Source: Pseudomonas sp. PSB18 (GTDB lineage: Bacteria > Pseudomonadota > Gammaproteobacteria > Pseudomonadales > Pseudomonadaceae). From it: a stretch of 64,000 nucleotides of DNA. The position numbers and the translations under genes are program-made. The first letter of the stretch is position 1. Each line of letters begins with the position of its first letter. The notes under the pieces are model-generated. The model had not been told where the DNA came from. It saw only the letters and a program-made list of their open reading frames with translations, and ran no database searches. Below are positions 19,627-28,881 of the stretch, piece after piece. The stretch is from positions 30,371-94,370 of the forward strand of contig NZ_NOIN01000018.1 in NCBI RefSeq assembly GCF_014596565.1. Reading direction: 5' to 3'.

Positions 19627-22600
19627 TCAACCTTTCTGGATAAGCTTGCTCCGGATGTCTCCCATCGCCTGCACATCCAGCTCCAACCAGAAATGCAGCT
19701 TCCCGGCAATCTGTGCCGCCACCGGCAGTCCATCGCGATACACCAGGCGATTGCTTGCCAGCGCCGGCACTTTCGCCCCAGGCAGCAATGTCCCGGCCAG
19801 GTTCAGCGGGTCGACGCCGCACACCGCAATCACGCTGCCGTCAGTGGGACGACGACGGACTTCGCGCAGCAGCGGGATGGCTTCGGGCAGGGCGAATTGT
19901 TCTCCGGCCAAGCCGCTGACAAAGCGTCCGCCACGAATTTCGCCGCGTGCCTCCAAGCGATGGAAGGTGCGCAGCAACTCGCGCCAGCTCGGCAGCCAAT
20001 CCGCCTCCCGCTCCAACAAGCGCCAGAACACCACGCCGTAACGGCGCAGCAGGGTCATGGCGATGTGCTCCAGGGTGTCGGGTGGTGTCGGCGCGGGTCG
20101 GTTGCCTTCGGTCGGTGCTGGCTGGCTGCGGCGCAACAAGGCCCAGCGCCCGGCATCGTCCATGCCACCGACAAACGCCCCGCGCCCACGCCGACTGCTA
20201 CGGGCCTGGCGTTTGCTGGCGGGGGTGATCAGCGCCCGCAGCCCGGCGAAGCTGTCGGCATTCACCAGGCCGGCGCCCACCAGCTCCTGCAAGGCGATTT
20301 CCAGTTCGGTGCGCAGCAGGTGAGCTTCGTGCAGCAATTCGTCGAAAAACAGCGCGCCATGCTCGCTGAGGGCCTGATGGACTTTCTGCGTCTTGAGGGA
20401 CAGTTCGCTCAGTGGCGTCTGTTCTGTCAGGCTGCTCCACAAGGTGACCTGGCTGCGCGGCAGCAACACCACCGGCGTGCTGCGCAGGGCCGCGGCGGAA
20501 GATTTCTGCCGGGCGCTGAGGCGAGTCCAGACCAGCTTGCCGCTACGGCACAGCTCATCGAGCCAGTTGGCGGAGTAGTCCTTGATCCGCGCTGGCAGCA
20601 GGTCGCTGTCCCAGGCCGAGGCCGCGGCCGGGTAACCTTCGAACTGACTGATGATCGACGGCAACACGGCGCTGCCCCGGCCCTGGGTCGACGGCGACAG
20701 GTGTTGCCAGTCGAACAGGAACCGCATGAAGTCCTGCAGCATCACCGGTTCGATTTCCCGGCGCAGGCGTTTGACGGTGTAGCGGTGGATGCGGGCCAGC
20801 AGATGCCGTTCGCACCATTCTTCCTGGCCGGTGCCCGGTGTGAAGCGGCCGCGCAGCACGTAGCCTTGTTGTTCAAGGTGCGCCAGGGCCTGGGTGGCTT
20901 GCGCTGTCGATAACCCCAACGGATAGGCGATGGCTGTCAGCGGCAGCGGGCCAAAGGCGCTGAGCCGGGCGCGGAGCACCTCCACCACGGCTTCGTCGCT
21001 GTCCCAGGCCTCATCGAACCCGGCCAGGGGTGCCAGCGCGGGCTGCCACTGGGCCTGTGGATAAATCCCTTGCAGGCAGGTCAGCCGCTCCAATGGCACC
21101 CACAGGCCGCGCTCGGCGCTGATCTGCACATGGCTGGCTCGCCCGCGTTCGGCCAACGCCTGCAGCCAGCCCGGCCACGATTCGTGGGCGCGGGCTTCGC
21201 TGTCGGCGATGCAGGCCAGGCTCATCAGTGCTTCGTGCATTTCATCGAGGTTGGCCGGGGTCGGCCAGGCTTCCTCCCTGACCGACTGGATAGCCTCGGC
21301 GTCCAGCGCGCCGAGGTCGTCGGTGGATTGCGGATCGCTCCAGCGCCGGTTGATGACCGCCTGGGTTCGACGCTCTTCCAGCGGCGCGTCGTCGAGGAAG
21401 GTGTAGGGCCGGGCGCTGAGGATTTCTGCCGCCAAGGGCGACGGGGCAGGCAGGTCGCGGCTGATCAGGCGAACCTCGCCGGCTTCCATGCGCCGCAGCA
21501 GCGCCAGCCAGCCTTCGCTGTCCATGGCTTCGTGCAGGCAGTCGTCGAGGGTCTGTTCCACCAGCGGATGGTCAGGGATTTCCCGCTCGCCGGCGAGGTT
21601 CTCCAGACAGGCGATCTGATCGGGGAACACGCTGGCGATCAGGTCTTCGCTTTTCATCCGCTGGATCTGCGGGGCGACCTTGCGTCCGCCGGTGTAGCGC
21701 GGCAGGGCCAGGGCTACCCCGGCATTCCAGCGCCAGCGCACGCCGAACAGCGGCGCATCCAGCACCGCCTGCACAAGGATCTGTTCGGCGCTGTGGCTGT
21801 TGAGGTAGCGCCAGACCTCATCCAGCTCGAAGCTGTGGCTGGTGGACAGCGACAGTACGATGGCGTCTTCGCTGGCGGCGGCCTGCAATTCGAAATTGAA
21901 GGTGCGGCAGAAACGCTTGCGCAGGGCCAGGCCCCAGGCGCGGTTGATGCGGCTGCCGAACGGCGTATGGATGATCAGTTGCGTGCCGCCGGATTCATCG
22001 AAGAACCGCTCCATCACCAGTGTGTCCTGGGACGGCAGGGCGCCGAAGGCCAGGCGGGCCGGGGCCAGGTAATCCACCAGTTGTTCGGCGCTGGCCAGGT
22101 TCAGTTGCAGGGTGCCGGTCAGCCAGTCGAGGGCTGGTTGCAGATTGCCGGGCGTGGCGCCGAGCAGTTGATCGAGCTGCGCTTGCAGGCGGGCCACGGC
22201 CAGGGACAGTTCGGCGCTGCGCCCCGGGGCCTCGCCGAGCCAGAACGGAATGGTCGGCGGCTGGCCCTGGGCGTCCTCGACCCGCACGCGGCCGGTCTCG
22301 ACGCGAATGATGCGGTAGGAGGTATTGCCGAGTTGGAACACGTCGCCGGCGATGCTCTCTACTGCGAAGTCTTCGTTGACGCTGCCGATGTTCAGGCCCT
22401 GGGGTTCAAGCAGCACGCTGTAGTCGGCGTTGTCCGGGATGGTGCCGCCGCTGGTCACGGCGGTCAGTTTGCTGCCCCGGCGCCCGCGTAGGGTGCGGGT
22501 GACCGCGTCTCGGTGCAGGTAGGCGCTGCGCACGCCCTGGCGACCGTTGAGGCCTTCGGCGAGCATCTGCAGCAGCGCCTGGTAGTGCCCTTCGTCTAGT

Positions 22601-23940
22601 TCGGCGTAGGGCGAGGCGCGGCGAAAGGTGTCCAGCAGCGCCTGCTCCTGCCATTCCTGGCAACTGACTTCGGCGACGATCTGTTGGGCCAGCACGTCCA
22701 GCGGTGCCTTGGGGATGTGCAGGATGTCCAGTTCACCCCGGCGTACGCAATCGAGCAGGGCGGCGCACTCGATCAGATCGTCGCGGGTGGTGGCGAACAG
22801 GCGTCCCTTGGGCGTGCCGCCGACCTGGTGACCGGAGCGGCCAACCCGTTGCAGGAACGCCGAAATCGAGCGGGGCGAGGCGATCTGGCACACCAGGTCG
22901 ACGTCGCCGATGTCGATGCCCAGTTCCAGCGACGCGGTGGCGATCAGCACCTGCAATTCGCCGCGCTTGAGCCGTTGCTCGGCATCGAGGCGAAATTCTT
23001 TCGCGAGGCTGCCATGGTGGGCGGCCACGGCGTCCTTGCCCAGGCGCTCGCTCAGATGGCGGCTCAAGCGTTCGGCCAGGCGCCGGGTATTGACGAATAC
23101 CAGGGTGGTGCGGTGCGCCCGGGCGAGGTCGGCGAGGCGGTTGTAGACCAGTTCCCACACGTCATTGGCCATCACCGCCGACAGTGGTACTGGCGGCACC
23201 TCGATGTCCAGGTCGCGGGGGCGGGCATGGCCGATGTCGACGATTTCGCACGAGCGGCCTTCGCCCACCAAAAAGCGCGACACCGCTTCGATGGGCTTTT
23301 GCGTGGCGGACAGGCCGATGCGCACCAGCGGCTCGCTGCACAGCGCTTGCAGGCGTTCCAGGCTCAGGGCCAGGTGGCTGCCGCGCTTGCTGGCGGCGAT
23401 GGCGTGGATTTCATCGACGATCACCGTGCGGGTGCTGGCGAGCATCTGCCGGCCGGAATCGGAGCCGAGCAGCACGTAGAGGGATTCGGGCGTGGTCACC
23501 AGAATGTGCGGCGCGGTCTTGCGCATCGCCGTGCGTTCTTTCTGCGGTGTGTCGCCAGTACGCACGGCGGTGGTGATTTGCAGGGGCGGCAGGCCCATCT
23601 GCCGCAATTGTTCGGTGATGCCGGCCAGCGGGGTTTGCAGGTTGATCCGGATGTCGTTGCTCAGGGCCTTGAGCGGCGAGACGTAGACCACCAGGGTCTG
23701 GTCCGGCAGGCCGCCTTGTTCCAGGCCGCGGTGCACCAGGTCGTCGAGCACGGCGAGAAACGCCGTGAGGGTCTTGCCCGAGCCGGTGGGCGCGGCCACG
23801 AGGGTCGAACGACGCTGGCCGATCAGCGGCCACGCCTGGGCCTGGGCGGCCGTGACCGCCGGGAAAGTCTGGCCGAACCAGGCACGGACGGCGGGGTGGA
23901 AGCCTGCCATGGCGTGGTCGGCTGCAAGGGGCAGATTCAT
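19627..23940 (-). CDS. lhr: Large helicase-related protein Lhr (DEAD/DEAH superfamily 2 helicase)
   Basis: A 1437-residue 3'-5' helicase of the Lhr family, acting on DNA and RNA:DNA hybrids. The N-terminal core has Walker A APTGSGKTLTAF, motif Ia VYVSPLKALSNDI, the box VDEIHAIAASKRGSH, SATQKP and a second-domain IATASLELGIDIGDVD followed by QRVGRSGHQ. A long C-terminal region with winged-helix and other Lhr-specific domains follows. The ATG at 23940 begins MNLPLAADHAM, but no ribosome binding site is visible; a second ATG nine codons later is possible. The longer frame from 24057 runs into a REP pair and was rejected. Confidence 0.93.
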   Translation of the reverse strand: MNLPLAADHAMAGFHPAVRAWFGQTFPAVTAAQAQAWPLIGQRRSTLVAAPTGSGKTLTAFLAVLDDLVHRGLEQGGLPDQTLVVYVSPLKALSNDIRINLQTPLAGITEQLRQMGLPPLQITTAVRTGDTPQKERTAMRKTAPHILVTTPESLYVLLGSDSGRQMLASTRTVIVDEIHAIAASKRGSHLALSLERLQALCSEPLVRIGLSATQKPIEAVSRFLVGEGRSCEIVDIGHARPRDLDIEVPPVPLSAVMANDVWELVYNRLADLARAHRTTLVFVNTRRLAERLSRHLSERLGKDAVAAHHGSLAKEFRLDAEQRLKRGELQVLIATASLELGIDIGDVDLVCQIASPRSISAFLQRVGRSGHQVGGTPKGRLFATTRDDLIECAALLDCVRRGELDILHIPKAPLDVLAQQIVAEVSCQEWQEQALLDTFRRASPYAELDEGHYQALLQMLAEGLNGRQGVRSAYLHRDAVTRTLRGRRGSKLTAVTSGGTIPDNADYSVLLEPQGLNIGSVNEDFAVESIAGDVFQLGNTSYRIIRVETGRVRVEDAQGQPPTIPFWLGEAPGRSAELSLAVARLQAQLDQLLGATPGNLQPALDWLTGTLQLNLASAEQLVDYLAPARLAFGALPSQDTLVMERFFDESGGTQLIIHTPFGSRINRAWGLALRKRFCRTFNFELQAAASEDAIVLSLSTSHSFELDEVWRYLNSHSAEQILVQAVLDAPLFGVRWRWNAGVALALPRYTGGRKVAPQIQRMKSEDLIASVFPDQIACLENLAGEREIPDHPLVEQTLDDCLHEAMDSEGWLALLRRMEAGEVRLISRDLPAPSPLAAEILSARPYTFLDDAPLEERRTQAVINRRWSDPQSTDDLGALDAEAIQSVREEAWPTPANLDEMHEALMSLACIADSEARAHESWPGWLQALAERGRASHVQISAERGLWVPLERLTCLQGIYPQAQWQPALAPLAGFDEAWDSDEAVVEVLRARLSAFGPLPLTAIAYPLGLSTAQATQALAHLEQQGYVLRGRFTPGTGQEEWCERHLLARIHRYTVKRLRREIEPVMLQDFMRFLFDWQHLSPSTQGRGSAVLPSIISQFEGYPAAASAWDSDLLPARIKDYSANWLDELCRSGKLVWTRLSARQKSSAAALRSTPVVLLPRSQVTLWSSLTEQTPLSELSLKTQKVHQALSEHGALFFDELLHEAHLLRTELEIALQELVGAGLVNADSFAGLRALITPASKRQARSSRRGRGAFVGGMDDAGRWALLRRSQPAPTEGNRPAPTPPDTLEHIAMTLLRRYGVVFWRLLEREADWLPSWRELLRTFHRLEARGEIRGGRFVSGLAGEQFALPEAIPLLREVRRRPTDGSVIAVCGVDPLNLAGTLLPGAKVPALASNRLVYRDGLPVAAQIAGKLHFWLELDVQAMGDIRSKLIQKG

Positions 23941-24010
23941 AGGGGCAGTTATGCGGGTGGGAGGGGGAAGATGCAAGTGCCGGCTGATATCTCCGTTGTC
24001 TGGCAGTCCC

Positions 24011-24084
24011 GATCGCGAGCAGGCTCGCTCCCACAGGGTGGAGCACCACAGAGCCATTGTGGGAGCGAGCCTGCTCGCGATGGG
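24011..24084 (+). repeat. REP doublet (REPIN) upstream of lhr
   Basis: Two inverted REP cores (ATCGCGAGCAGGCTCGCTCC and its reverse) flank a spacer of about 20 bases, in the divergent gap between lhr and the sugar nucleotide genes. Confidence 0.9.
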
Positions 24085-24228
24085 GCCCTGAAGCGCGGCG
24101 CAAAATCCCTGATCTGCACTTTACGGATGACGGTTGCGCACTAAACCCGCAAAATGCAACGATTCCGGCAACGCCCGTGGGCGTTGTCGACCAAATTCTT
24201 GTGCCAACAGACTGGGCCTGCTGACTTT

Positions 24229-25113
24229 ATGCGAATGCGCCTTATGTTACTGGGCGGCGGAAATGCCCTTGGGCAGGCGCTGATTCGCCTCGGTGCGGAA
24301 GAAGACATCGGTTTTCTCGCCCCCCGCCCCCCCGAAGATGGCTGGGATGCCGCGAGCCTGACGCAGCTGCTCGACGACACCCGTCCGGACGCCTTGATCA
24401 ACCTGGCGTATTACTTCGACTGGTTTCAGGCCGAGGTCGTCAGCGAGCAGCGCCTGGCCAGCCAGGAGCGTGCAGTCGAGCGCCTGGCCGAATTGTGCCA
24501 GCACCACAACATCATCTTGCTGCAACCGTCGAGCTATCGCGTATTCGACGGCTCCCGCGCCACCGCCTATAGCGAAAAGGACGAGCCCGTGCCTTTGGGC
24601 CTGCGGGGTCAGGCCTTGTGGCGGATCGAGCAAAGTGTGCGGGCCACGTGCCCACAACATGTACTGCTGCGTTTCGGCTGGCTGCTGGACGACAGCGCCG
24701 ACGGCATCCTCGGACGGTTTCTCGCCCGGGCCGAGCAGCCCGAAGAGCTGTTGCTGGCCGATGACCGTCGAGGCAACCCGACGCCAGTGGACGATGCGGC
24801 CCGGGTGATCATCTCCGTGCTCAAGCAACTCGACTGTGCCGCGCCGCTGTGGGGCACCTATCATTACGCCGGACATGAGGCGACCACGCCGCTGGCGCTG
24901 GGCCAGGCGATCCTCACCGAAGCCCGTGCCCTGCATCCGCTGGCGATCGAATCGCCCACGGCCCAGGCTCACGCCGCACGGCCGGATGCCGCGGAAGAAC
25001 CGCAGCATGCGGTACTCGCCTGCAAGAAAATTCTGCACACTTTCGGGATCAAGCCCCGCGCCTGGCGCGCCGCACTCCCGGGCTTACTGGATAGGTTCTA
25101 TCGCCATGGCTGA
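24229..25113 (+). CDS. RmlD-like sugar nucleotide-binding protein lacking the catalytic YxxxK
   Basis: A 294-residue Rossmann-fold protein resembling dTDP-4-dehydrorhamnose reductase. The cofactor loop is LLGGGNALGQAL (a divergent GxxGxxG) and the substrate region has PSSYRVFDG and YSEKDEPVPLG. Where active family members have YGxSK, this protein reads GLRGQALWR, so the tyrosine and lysine are missing. It may bind rather than reduce a sugar nucleotide. The start is MRMRLMLLGGG, with a second ATG two codons on and no clear ribosome binding site. The end overlaps the epimerase start by eight bases. It matches the position of PA4069 as I recall it. Confidence 0.8.
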   Translation: MRMRLMLLGGGNALGQALIRLGAEEDIGFLAPRPPEDGWDAASLTQLLDDTRPDALINLAYYFDWFQAEVVSEQRLASQERAVERLAELCQHHNIILLQPSSYRVFDGSRATAYSEKDEPVPLGLRGQALWRIEQSVRATCPQHVLLRFGWLLDDSADGILGRFLARAEQPEELLLADDRRGNPTPVDDAARVIISVLKQLDCAAPLWGTYHYAGHEATTPLALGQAILTEARALHPLAIESPTAQAHAARPDAAEEPQHAVLACKKILHTFGIKPRAWRAALPGLLDRFYRHG

Positions 25114-26035
25114 CGGCCCTGTTTTAATTACCGGTGGTGCGGGTTTCATTGGTTCGCACCTGACCGACGCCTTGCTTGCCAAGGGACATTCCGTGCGCAT
25201 CCTCGATGACCTGTCCACCGGCAAGCGCAGCAACCTGCCGCTGGACAATCCCGCCATCGAACTGATCGAAGGCGACGTCGCCGATGCCGCCCTGGTGACC
25301 CGGGCCATGGCCGGCTGCAGCGCCGTGGCACACCTGGCCGCGGTGGCTTCGGTGCAAGCCTCGGTGGACGACCCGGTGCGCACTCATCGAAGCAATTTCA
25401 TCGGCACCCTGAATGTCTGCGAAGCCATGCGCCAGGCCGGCGTGAGGCGAGTGCTGTTCGCTTCCAGCGCAGCGGTCTACGGCAACAATGGCGAAGGCCA
25501 GTCCATCGACGAAGAAACCCCCAAGGCTCCGCTCACACCCTACGCCGCAGACAAACTGGCCAGCGAGTTCTACCTAGACTTCTACCGCCGCCAGCACGCG
25601 CTGGAGCCGGTGGTGTTCCGCTTCTTCAACATCTACGGCCCGCGCCAGGATCCGTCCTCGCCGTATTCCGGGGTCATCAGCATCTTCAGCGAGCGGGCAC
25701 AGAAAGGCTTGCCGATCACCGTGTTCGGCGATGGCGAGCAGACCCGGGATTTCGTCTACGTCGAAGACCTGGTGGACTTGCTGGTGCAGGCCATCGAAAA
25801 GCCTGAGGTGGAAGTCGGAGCGGTGAACGTCGGCTGGAACCAGGCCACGACCCTCAAGCAAATGCTTCAGGCCCTGGCCACGGTTGTCGGTGACCTGCCT
25901 CCGGTCAGCTACGGCCCGGCACGTTCGGGGGATATCCGCCATTCCCGGGCCGATAACCATCGTCTGTTGCAGCGCTTCAGTTTCCCGCAACAGACGCCGA
26001 TGAGCGTGGGCCTGGCGCGGTTGTTGGGCCGCTGA
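25106..26035 (+). CDS. NAD-dependent epimerase/dehydratase (UDP-glucose 4-epimerase-like)
   Basis: A 309-residue extended short-chain dehydrogenase. The N-terminal nucleotide motif is ITGGAGFIGSHL, the NAD-binding aspartates follow in RILDDLSTGKR, the serine region is FASSAAVYG, and the catalytic pair Y146 and K150 is intact in TPYAADKLASE. FFNIYGPRQDPSSPYSG is typical of UDP-sugar epimerases. The product is probably a UDP-hexose for surface polysaccharide. It overlaps the preceding RmlD-like gene by eight bases and is transcribed with it. Confidence 0.9.
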   Translation: MADGPVLITGGAGFIGSHLTDALLAKGHSVRILDDLSTGKRSNLPLDNPAIELIEGDVADAALVTRAMAGCSAVAHLAAVASVQASVDDPVRTHRSNFIGTLNVCEAMRQAGVRRVLFASSAAVYGNNGEGQSIDEETPKAPLTPYAADKLASEFYLDFYRRQHALEPVVFRFFNIYGPRQDPSSPYSGVISIFSERAQKGLPITVFGDGEQTRDFVYVEDLVDLLVQAIEKPEVEVGAVNVGWNQATTLKQMLQALATVVGDLPPVSYGPARSGDIRHSRADNHRLLQRFSFPQQTPMSVGLARLLGR

Positions 26036-26059
26036 GTTTCCAATTGCCACAAAAAAACT

Positions 26060-26148
26060 GTGGGAGCGAGCCTGCTCGCGATAGCGGCCTGACATTCACC
26101 TCTTCAGTGACTGTCGTGCCGCCATCGCGAGCAGGCTCGCTCCCACAG
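26060..26148 (+). repeat. REP doublet (REPIN) between epimerase and oprG
   Basis: Inverted REP cores at about 26060-26087 and 26121-26148, between two convergent genes. Confidence 0.9.
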
Positions 26149-26171
26149 GGACGTCGTATGTTCGAGTTCGG

Positions 26172-26870
26172 TTAGAACTTGTAACCCAACCCCACCATGT
26201 AGATCCACGGATCCACATCGACATTCACCTTGGCCCGGGTGCCACCGGCCACGGCGTTGTTGTCGACATACGCCGTGGTGTCGATGTCGATATAGCGGAT
26301 CTGGCCGTTGATCATGATGTTGTCGGTCAGCATGTAGTCGGCGCCCACTTGCCACGCCATGCCCCAGCTGTTGCTCGCCCGGAAGTTGCTGAAGCCGTTG
26401 GCGCTGGCCTCGCTGCCGACATGCTCATCGTAGATCCAGGTGTAATTGATGCCGGCGCCGACATACGGTTGGAAAGCCGATTTTGCCTCGAGGGGGTAGT
26501 AGACCAGGCTCAGGGTCGGCGGCAGGTGCTTGAGGGTGCCGAGTTTGCCGTTGGCCGCACCCAGGGCGGTGCCCTTGATCTTCACGTCGTGCTCGAACGG
26601 CGAGGCCGCCAGCAGCTCGATGCCCAGGTGGTCGGTCATCATGTAGGCAAAGTTCAAGCCCAGTTGCGTGTCGCTGCTCATGGTCGCCTTGCCGCCCAGG
26701 TCCGCACCGGCCAGCGGGCCACGGTCGACCTTGACGCTGGAACTGTCGGCGTCCGGATTGACGGTGATGGCGCCGGCGCGGACGATGATATCGCCGGCCG
26801 TATGGGCCTGGGCGAGAGGGGCGGCGAGCGCGAGGGCGACGAGGGAAGCGCTGAGCAAGGACTTGTGCAT
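26172..26870 (-). CDS. oprG: OmpW-family outer membrane protein (OprG-like)
   Basis: An eight-stranded outer membrane beta-barrel, 232 residues, forming a narrow channel for small hydrophobic or cationic molecules. The signal peptide is MHKSLLSASLVALALAAPLAQA with cleavage before HTAGD. The barrel ends in the terminal aromatic signature MVGLGYKF. OmpW landmarks are LPPTLSLVYYPL and FQPYVGAGINYTWIYDE. The ATG at 26870 follows GGAG. A candidate ANR box and -10 element lie upstream; P. aeruginosa oprG (PA4067) is known to be anaerobically induced through ANR. Confidence 0.92.
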   Translation of the reverse strand: MHKSLLSASLVALALAAPLAQAHTAGDIIVRAGAITVNPDADSSSVKVDRGPLAGADLGGKATMSSDTQLGLNFAYMMTDHLGIELLAASPFEHDVKIKGTALGAANGKLGTLKHLPPTLSLVYYPLEAKSAFQPYVGAGINYTWIYDEHVGSEASANGFSNFRASNSWGMAWQVGADYMLTDNIMINGQIRYIDIDTTAYVDNNAVAGGTRAKVNVDVDPWIYMVGLGYKF

Positions 26871-26904
26871 GGGGGCTCCAGAGGACATTAAAAAGGGATG
26901 TCCT

Positions 26905-26910
26905 ATGGTA
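26905..26910 (-). promoter_or_regulatory. Candidate -10 element of oprG
   Basis: TACCAT on the minus strand, 35 bases upstream of the oprG ATG. Its first base falls 29 bases beyond the centre of the ANR-like box, exactly the spacing expected when the activator sits at about -41.5. Confidence 0.5.
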
Positions 26911-26932
26911 CGGAGCCGTCTAGGCCGGTCTT

Positions 26933-26946
26933 TTGACTCAGCTCAA
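26933..26946 (-). promoter_or_regulatory. Candidate ANR/FNR box upstream of oprG
   Basis: TTGAGCTGAGTCAA on the minus strand matches the FNR/ANR consensus TTGAT-N4-ATCAA at the eight core bases TTGA and TCAA. Anaerobic ANR control of oprG is known in P. aeruginosa; the site here is inferred from sequence and spacing alone. Confidence 0.6.
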
Positions 26947-26975
26947 TGAAAGTGTGATGAACACTTTGAGGACCT

Positions 26976-27054
26976 CATCGCGAGCAGGCTCGATCCCACA
27001 CTGCCCGTGAGAACACCAAAGATCCCCTGTGGGAACGAGCCTGCTCGCGATAGC
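26976..27054 (+). repeat. REP doublet (REPIN) between oprG and DUF3299 gene
   Basis: Two inverted REP cores with single-base variants (CGATCCCACA in the first, GGGAACGAGCC in the second). It lies upstream of the oprG promoter and downstream of the zinc operon end. Confidence 0.85.
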
Positions 27055-27084
27055 TATTTCACAGACAATGCATGACTGCCGGCT

Positions 27085-27603
27085 TCACTCCGGCAGTTCA
27101 TACACATAAATCTTCTCAGCCTCCATCTGATACCCGGCATCGGCCAGTTCGCTGGTGGACGGCTTGACCTGCATGGGCCCTTCGACCCAGTACGGTTGAT
27201 ACAACTCATCGAGCTTCACCCCGACTTCGCTTTTCACATGCACGATTTGATTCGAAGGCGGTGGCGGCACATGGATGCAGGCGCCGAAATACGGCACCAG
27301 CAAGAAGTCCGTGGTACGGCCTTCCTCGCTGACTTCCAGCGGCACGATGTAGCCCGGCAAACGAATCTGCTGGCCATCGAGCGCCTTGACCACCGGTGCG
27401 TCGGGCAGGTCCTGTTTGGCGGCCGGGGCGGATTCGGCGGACAGTGCATTGCCCATCTGCGACAGGTCATGCAACGGAGTCATGTTCGGCACTTCCGGCG
27501 GCGCGTCGGGCGGAATCATTTCCGACCAGGCCAGGTCCCTCGGCTCGGCCGCCCACAGTGGCAGGGCGACCATCATCAACAGCACAAACAGGGCGCGGGG
27601 CAT
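27085..27603 (-). CDS. DUF3299 secreted protein of the zinc-starvation operon
   Basis: A 172-residue periplasmic protein. Signal peptide MPRALFVLLMMVALPLWA followed by AEPRDL. The DUF3299 core has VVKALDGQQIRLPGYIVPLE, then FLLVPYFGACIHVPPPPSNQ, in which the cysteine and histidine (CIH) could bind metal. An ATG at 27618 overlaps the permease stop as ATGA, but the ATG at 27603 has a GAGGA site eight bases upstream and gives a clean signal peptide. It is the last gene of the DUF2796 / ATPase / permease / DUF3299 operon, matching PA4063-PA4066, which is Zur-regulated in P. aeruginosa. Confidence 0.85.
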   Translation of the reverse strand: MPRALFVLLMMVALPLWAAEPRDLAWSEMIPPDAPPEVPNMTPLHDLSQMGNALSAESAPAAKQDLPDAPVVKALDGQQIRLPGYIVPLEVSEEGRTTDFLLVPYFGACIHVPPPPSNQIVHVKSEVGVKLDELYQPYWVEGPMQVKPSTSELADAGYQMEAEKIYVYELPE

Positions 27604-27614
27604 CTTCAATATCC

Positions 27615-28880
27615 TCATAAACGGATCGATAAGCCGTCGGCCAACGATTGGCGATAGGCGCGCCAGGCCGGCACGCTGCCCATCAGCAAGGCGGCGATCA
27701 GGATGCCAGCCATGAGCGTCCATTCATATTCGCTTGGCCAGCTCAACGGCAGATACAAGCCATAGGCCGACTGCACGTAGCCCTGGGCAACGCCGATGCC
27801 GATGTACAGCAAGGCCAGCCCGGCGGCTACCCCGGTCAACGCCAGGGCAAAGGCTTCCAGCACCAGCAGACTCGCGATGTGCCACGGCCGCGCGCCCACC
27901 GAGCGCAAGATCGCCATCTCCCGACGACGCTCGTTGAGACTGGTGAGGATCGCCGTGAGCATGCCGATCAACCCGGTCAGGACCACGAACAGCGAAATCA
28001 CGAACAAGGCTTTTTCCGCCGTGCCCATCAGGCTCCACAACTCTTGCAGGGCCACGCCGGGCAGGATCGCCAGCAACGGCTCGCCGCGGAATTCATTGAT
28101 CTCGCGTTGCAGGGCGAAGGTGGAAATCTTGCTGTTGAGGCCAAGCATGAACGCGGTGATGGCCTGGGGCGTGAGGTCCATGTTGCGGGCCTGGTCGGCG
28201 CTTATGCGACCGTTGCCCTGGGCCGGCACGCCGTTCTTCCAATCGATATGGATCGCTTCCATGCCGCCGAGGCTGATGTGCAGCGTGCGGTCCACCGGGG
28301 TGCCGGTGCGCTTGAGAATGCCGACCACAGTGAAGGGCTTGTCGTCATGCTTGACCAGGCTGATTGCCGCCACACCGTGGGCCAGCACCAGTTTGTCGCC
28401 GAGTTTGTAATGCAGCGCCTCGGCCACTTCGGCACCGAGCACCACTTCAAACGGATCGGTGGCGAAAGCCCGGCCGTCGGCCAGTTCCAGGTGTTGCTGG
28501 CGGCCGTACTGGTAATGCTCGAAATAAGCCTCGGTGGTGCCCATTACCCGGTAGCCGCGATGGGAATCACCCAGGGACATGGGGATCGCCCATTTCACTT
28601 TCGGGTTGCTGGCGAAATGTTCGAAGCTGTCCCAGCGGATGTTATTAGTGGCGTTGCCGATGCGAAACACCGAATACAGCAACAGGTTCACCGAGCCGGA
28701 ACGGGCGCCGACGATCAGGTCGGTACCGCTGATGGTGCTGGCAAAGCTGGCTTTTGCCTCGGTGCGCACCCGTTCCACCGCCAACAGCAGGCAGACCGAC
28801 AGGGCAATGGCGAAGGCGGTGAGGATCGCGGTGAAACGGCGGTTCGCCAGGCTGGCCATGGCTAGACGGAGCAAATACAT
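27615..28880 (-). CDS. ABC transporter permease, FtsX/MacB type
   Basis: A 421-residue inner membrane permease with one N-terminal membrane helix (FTAILTAFAIALSVCLLLAV), a periplasmic MacB-like domain of about 230 residues and three C-terminal helices, the FtsX arrangement used by LolCDE and MacB mechanotransmission systems. Cytoplasmic loop ERRREMAILRSVGARPWHI is the family coupling motif. The ATG at 28880 has GAGG seven bases upstream and comes one base after the ATPase stop. Such transporters usually act on envelope substrates rather than importing ions; how this one helps zinc supply is unknown. Confidence 0.9.
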   Translation of the reverse strand: MYLLRLAMASLANRRFTAILTAFAIALSVCLLLAVERVRTEAKASFASTISGTDLIVGARSGSVNLLLYSVFRIGNATNNIRWDSFEHFASNPKVKWAIPMSLGDSHRGYRVMGTTEAYFEHYQYGRQQHLELADGRAFATDPFEVVLGAEVAEALHYKLGDKLVLAHGVAAISLVKHDDKPFTVVGILKRTGTPVDRTLHISLGGMEAIHIDWKNGVPAQGNGRISADQARNMDLTPQAITAFMLGLNSKISTFALQREINEFRGEPLLAILPGVALQELWSLMGTAEKALFVISLFVVLTGLIGMLTAILTSLNERRREMAILRSVGARPWHIASLLVLEAFALALTGVAAGLALLYIGIGVAQGYVQSAYGLYLPLSWPSEYEWTLMAGILIAALLMGSVPAWRAYRQSLADGLSIRL

Positions 28881-28881
28881 C

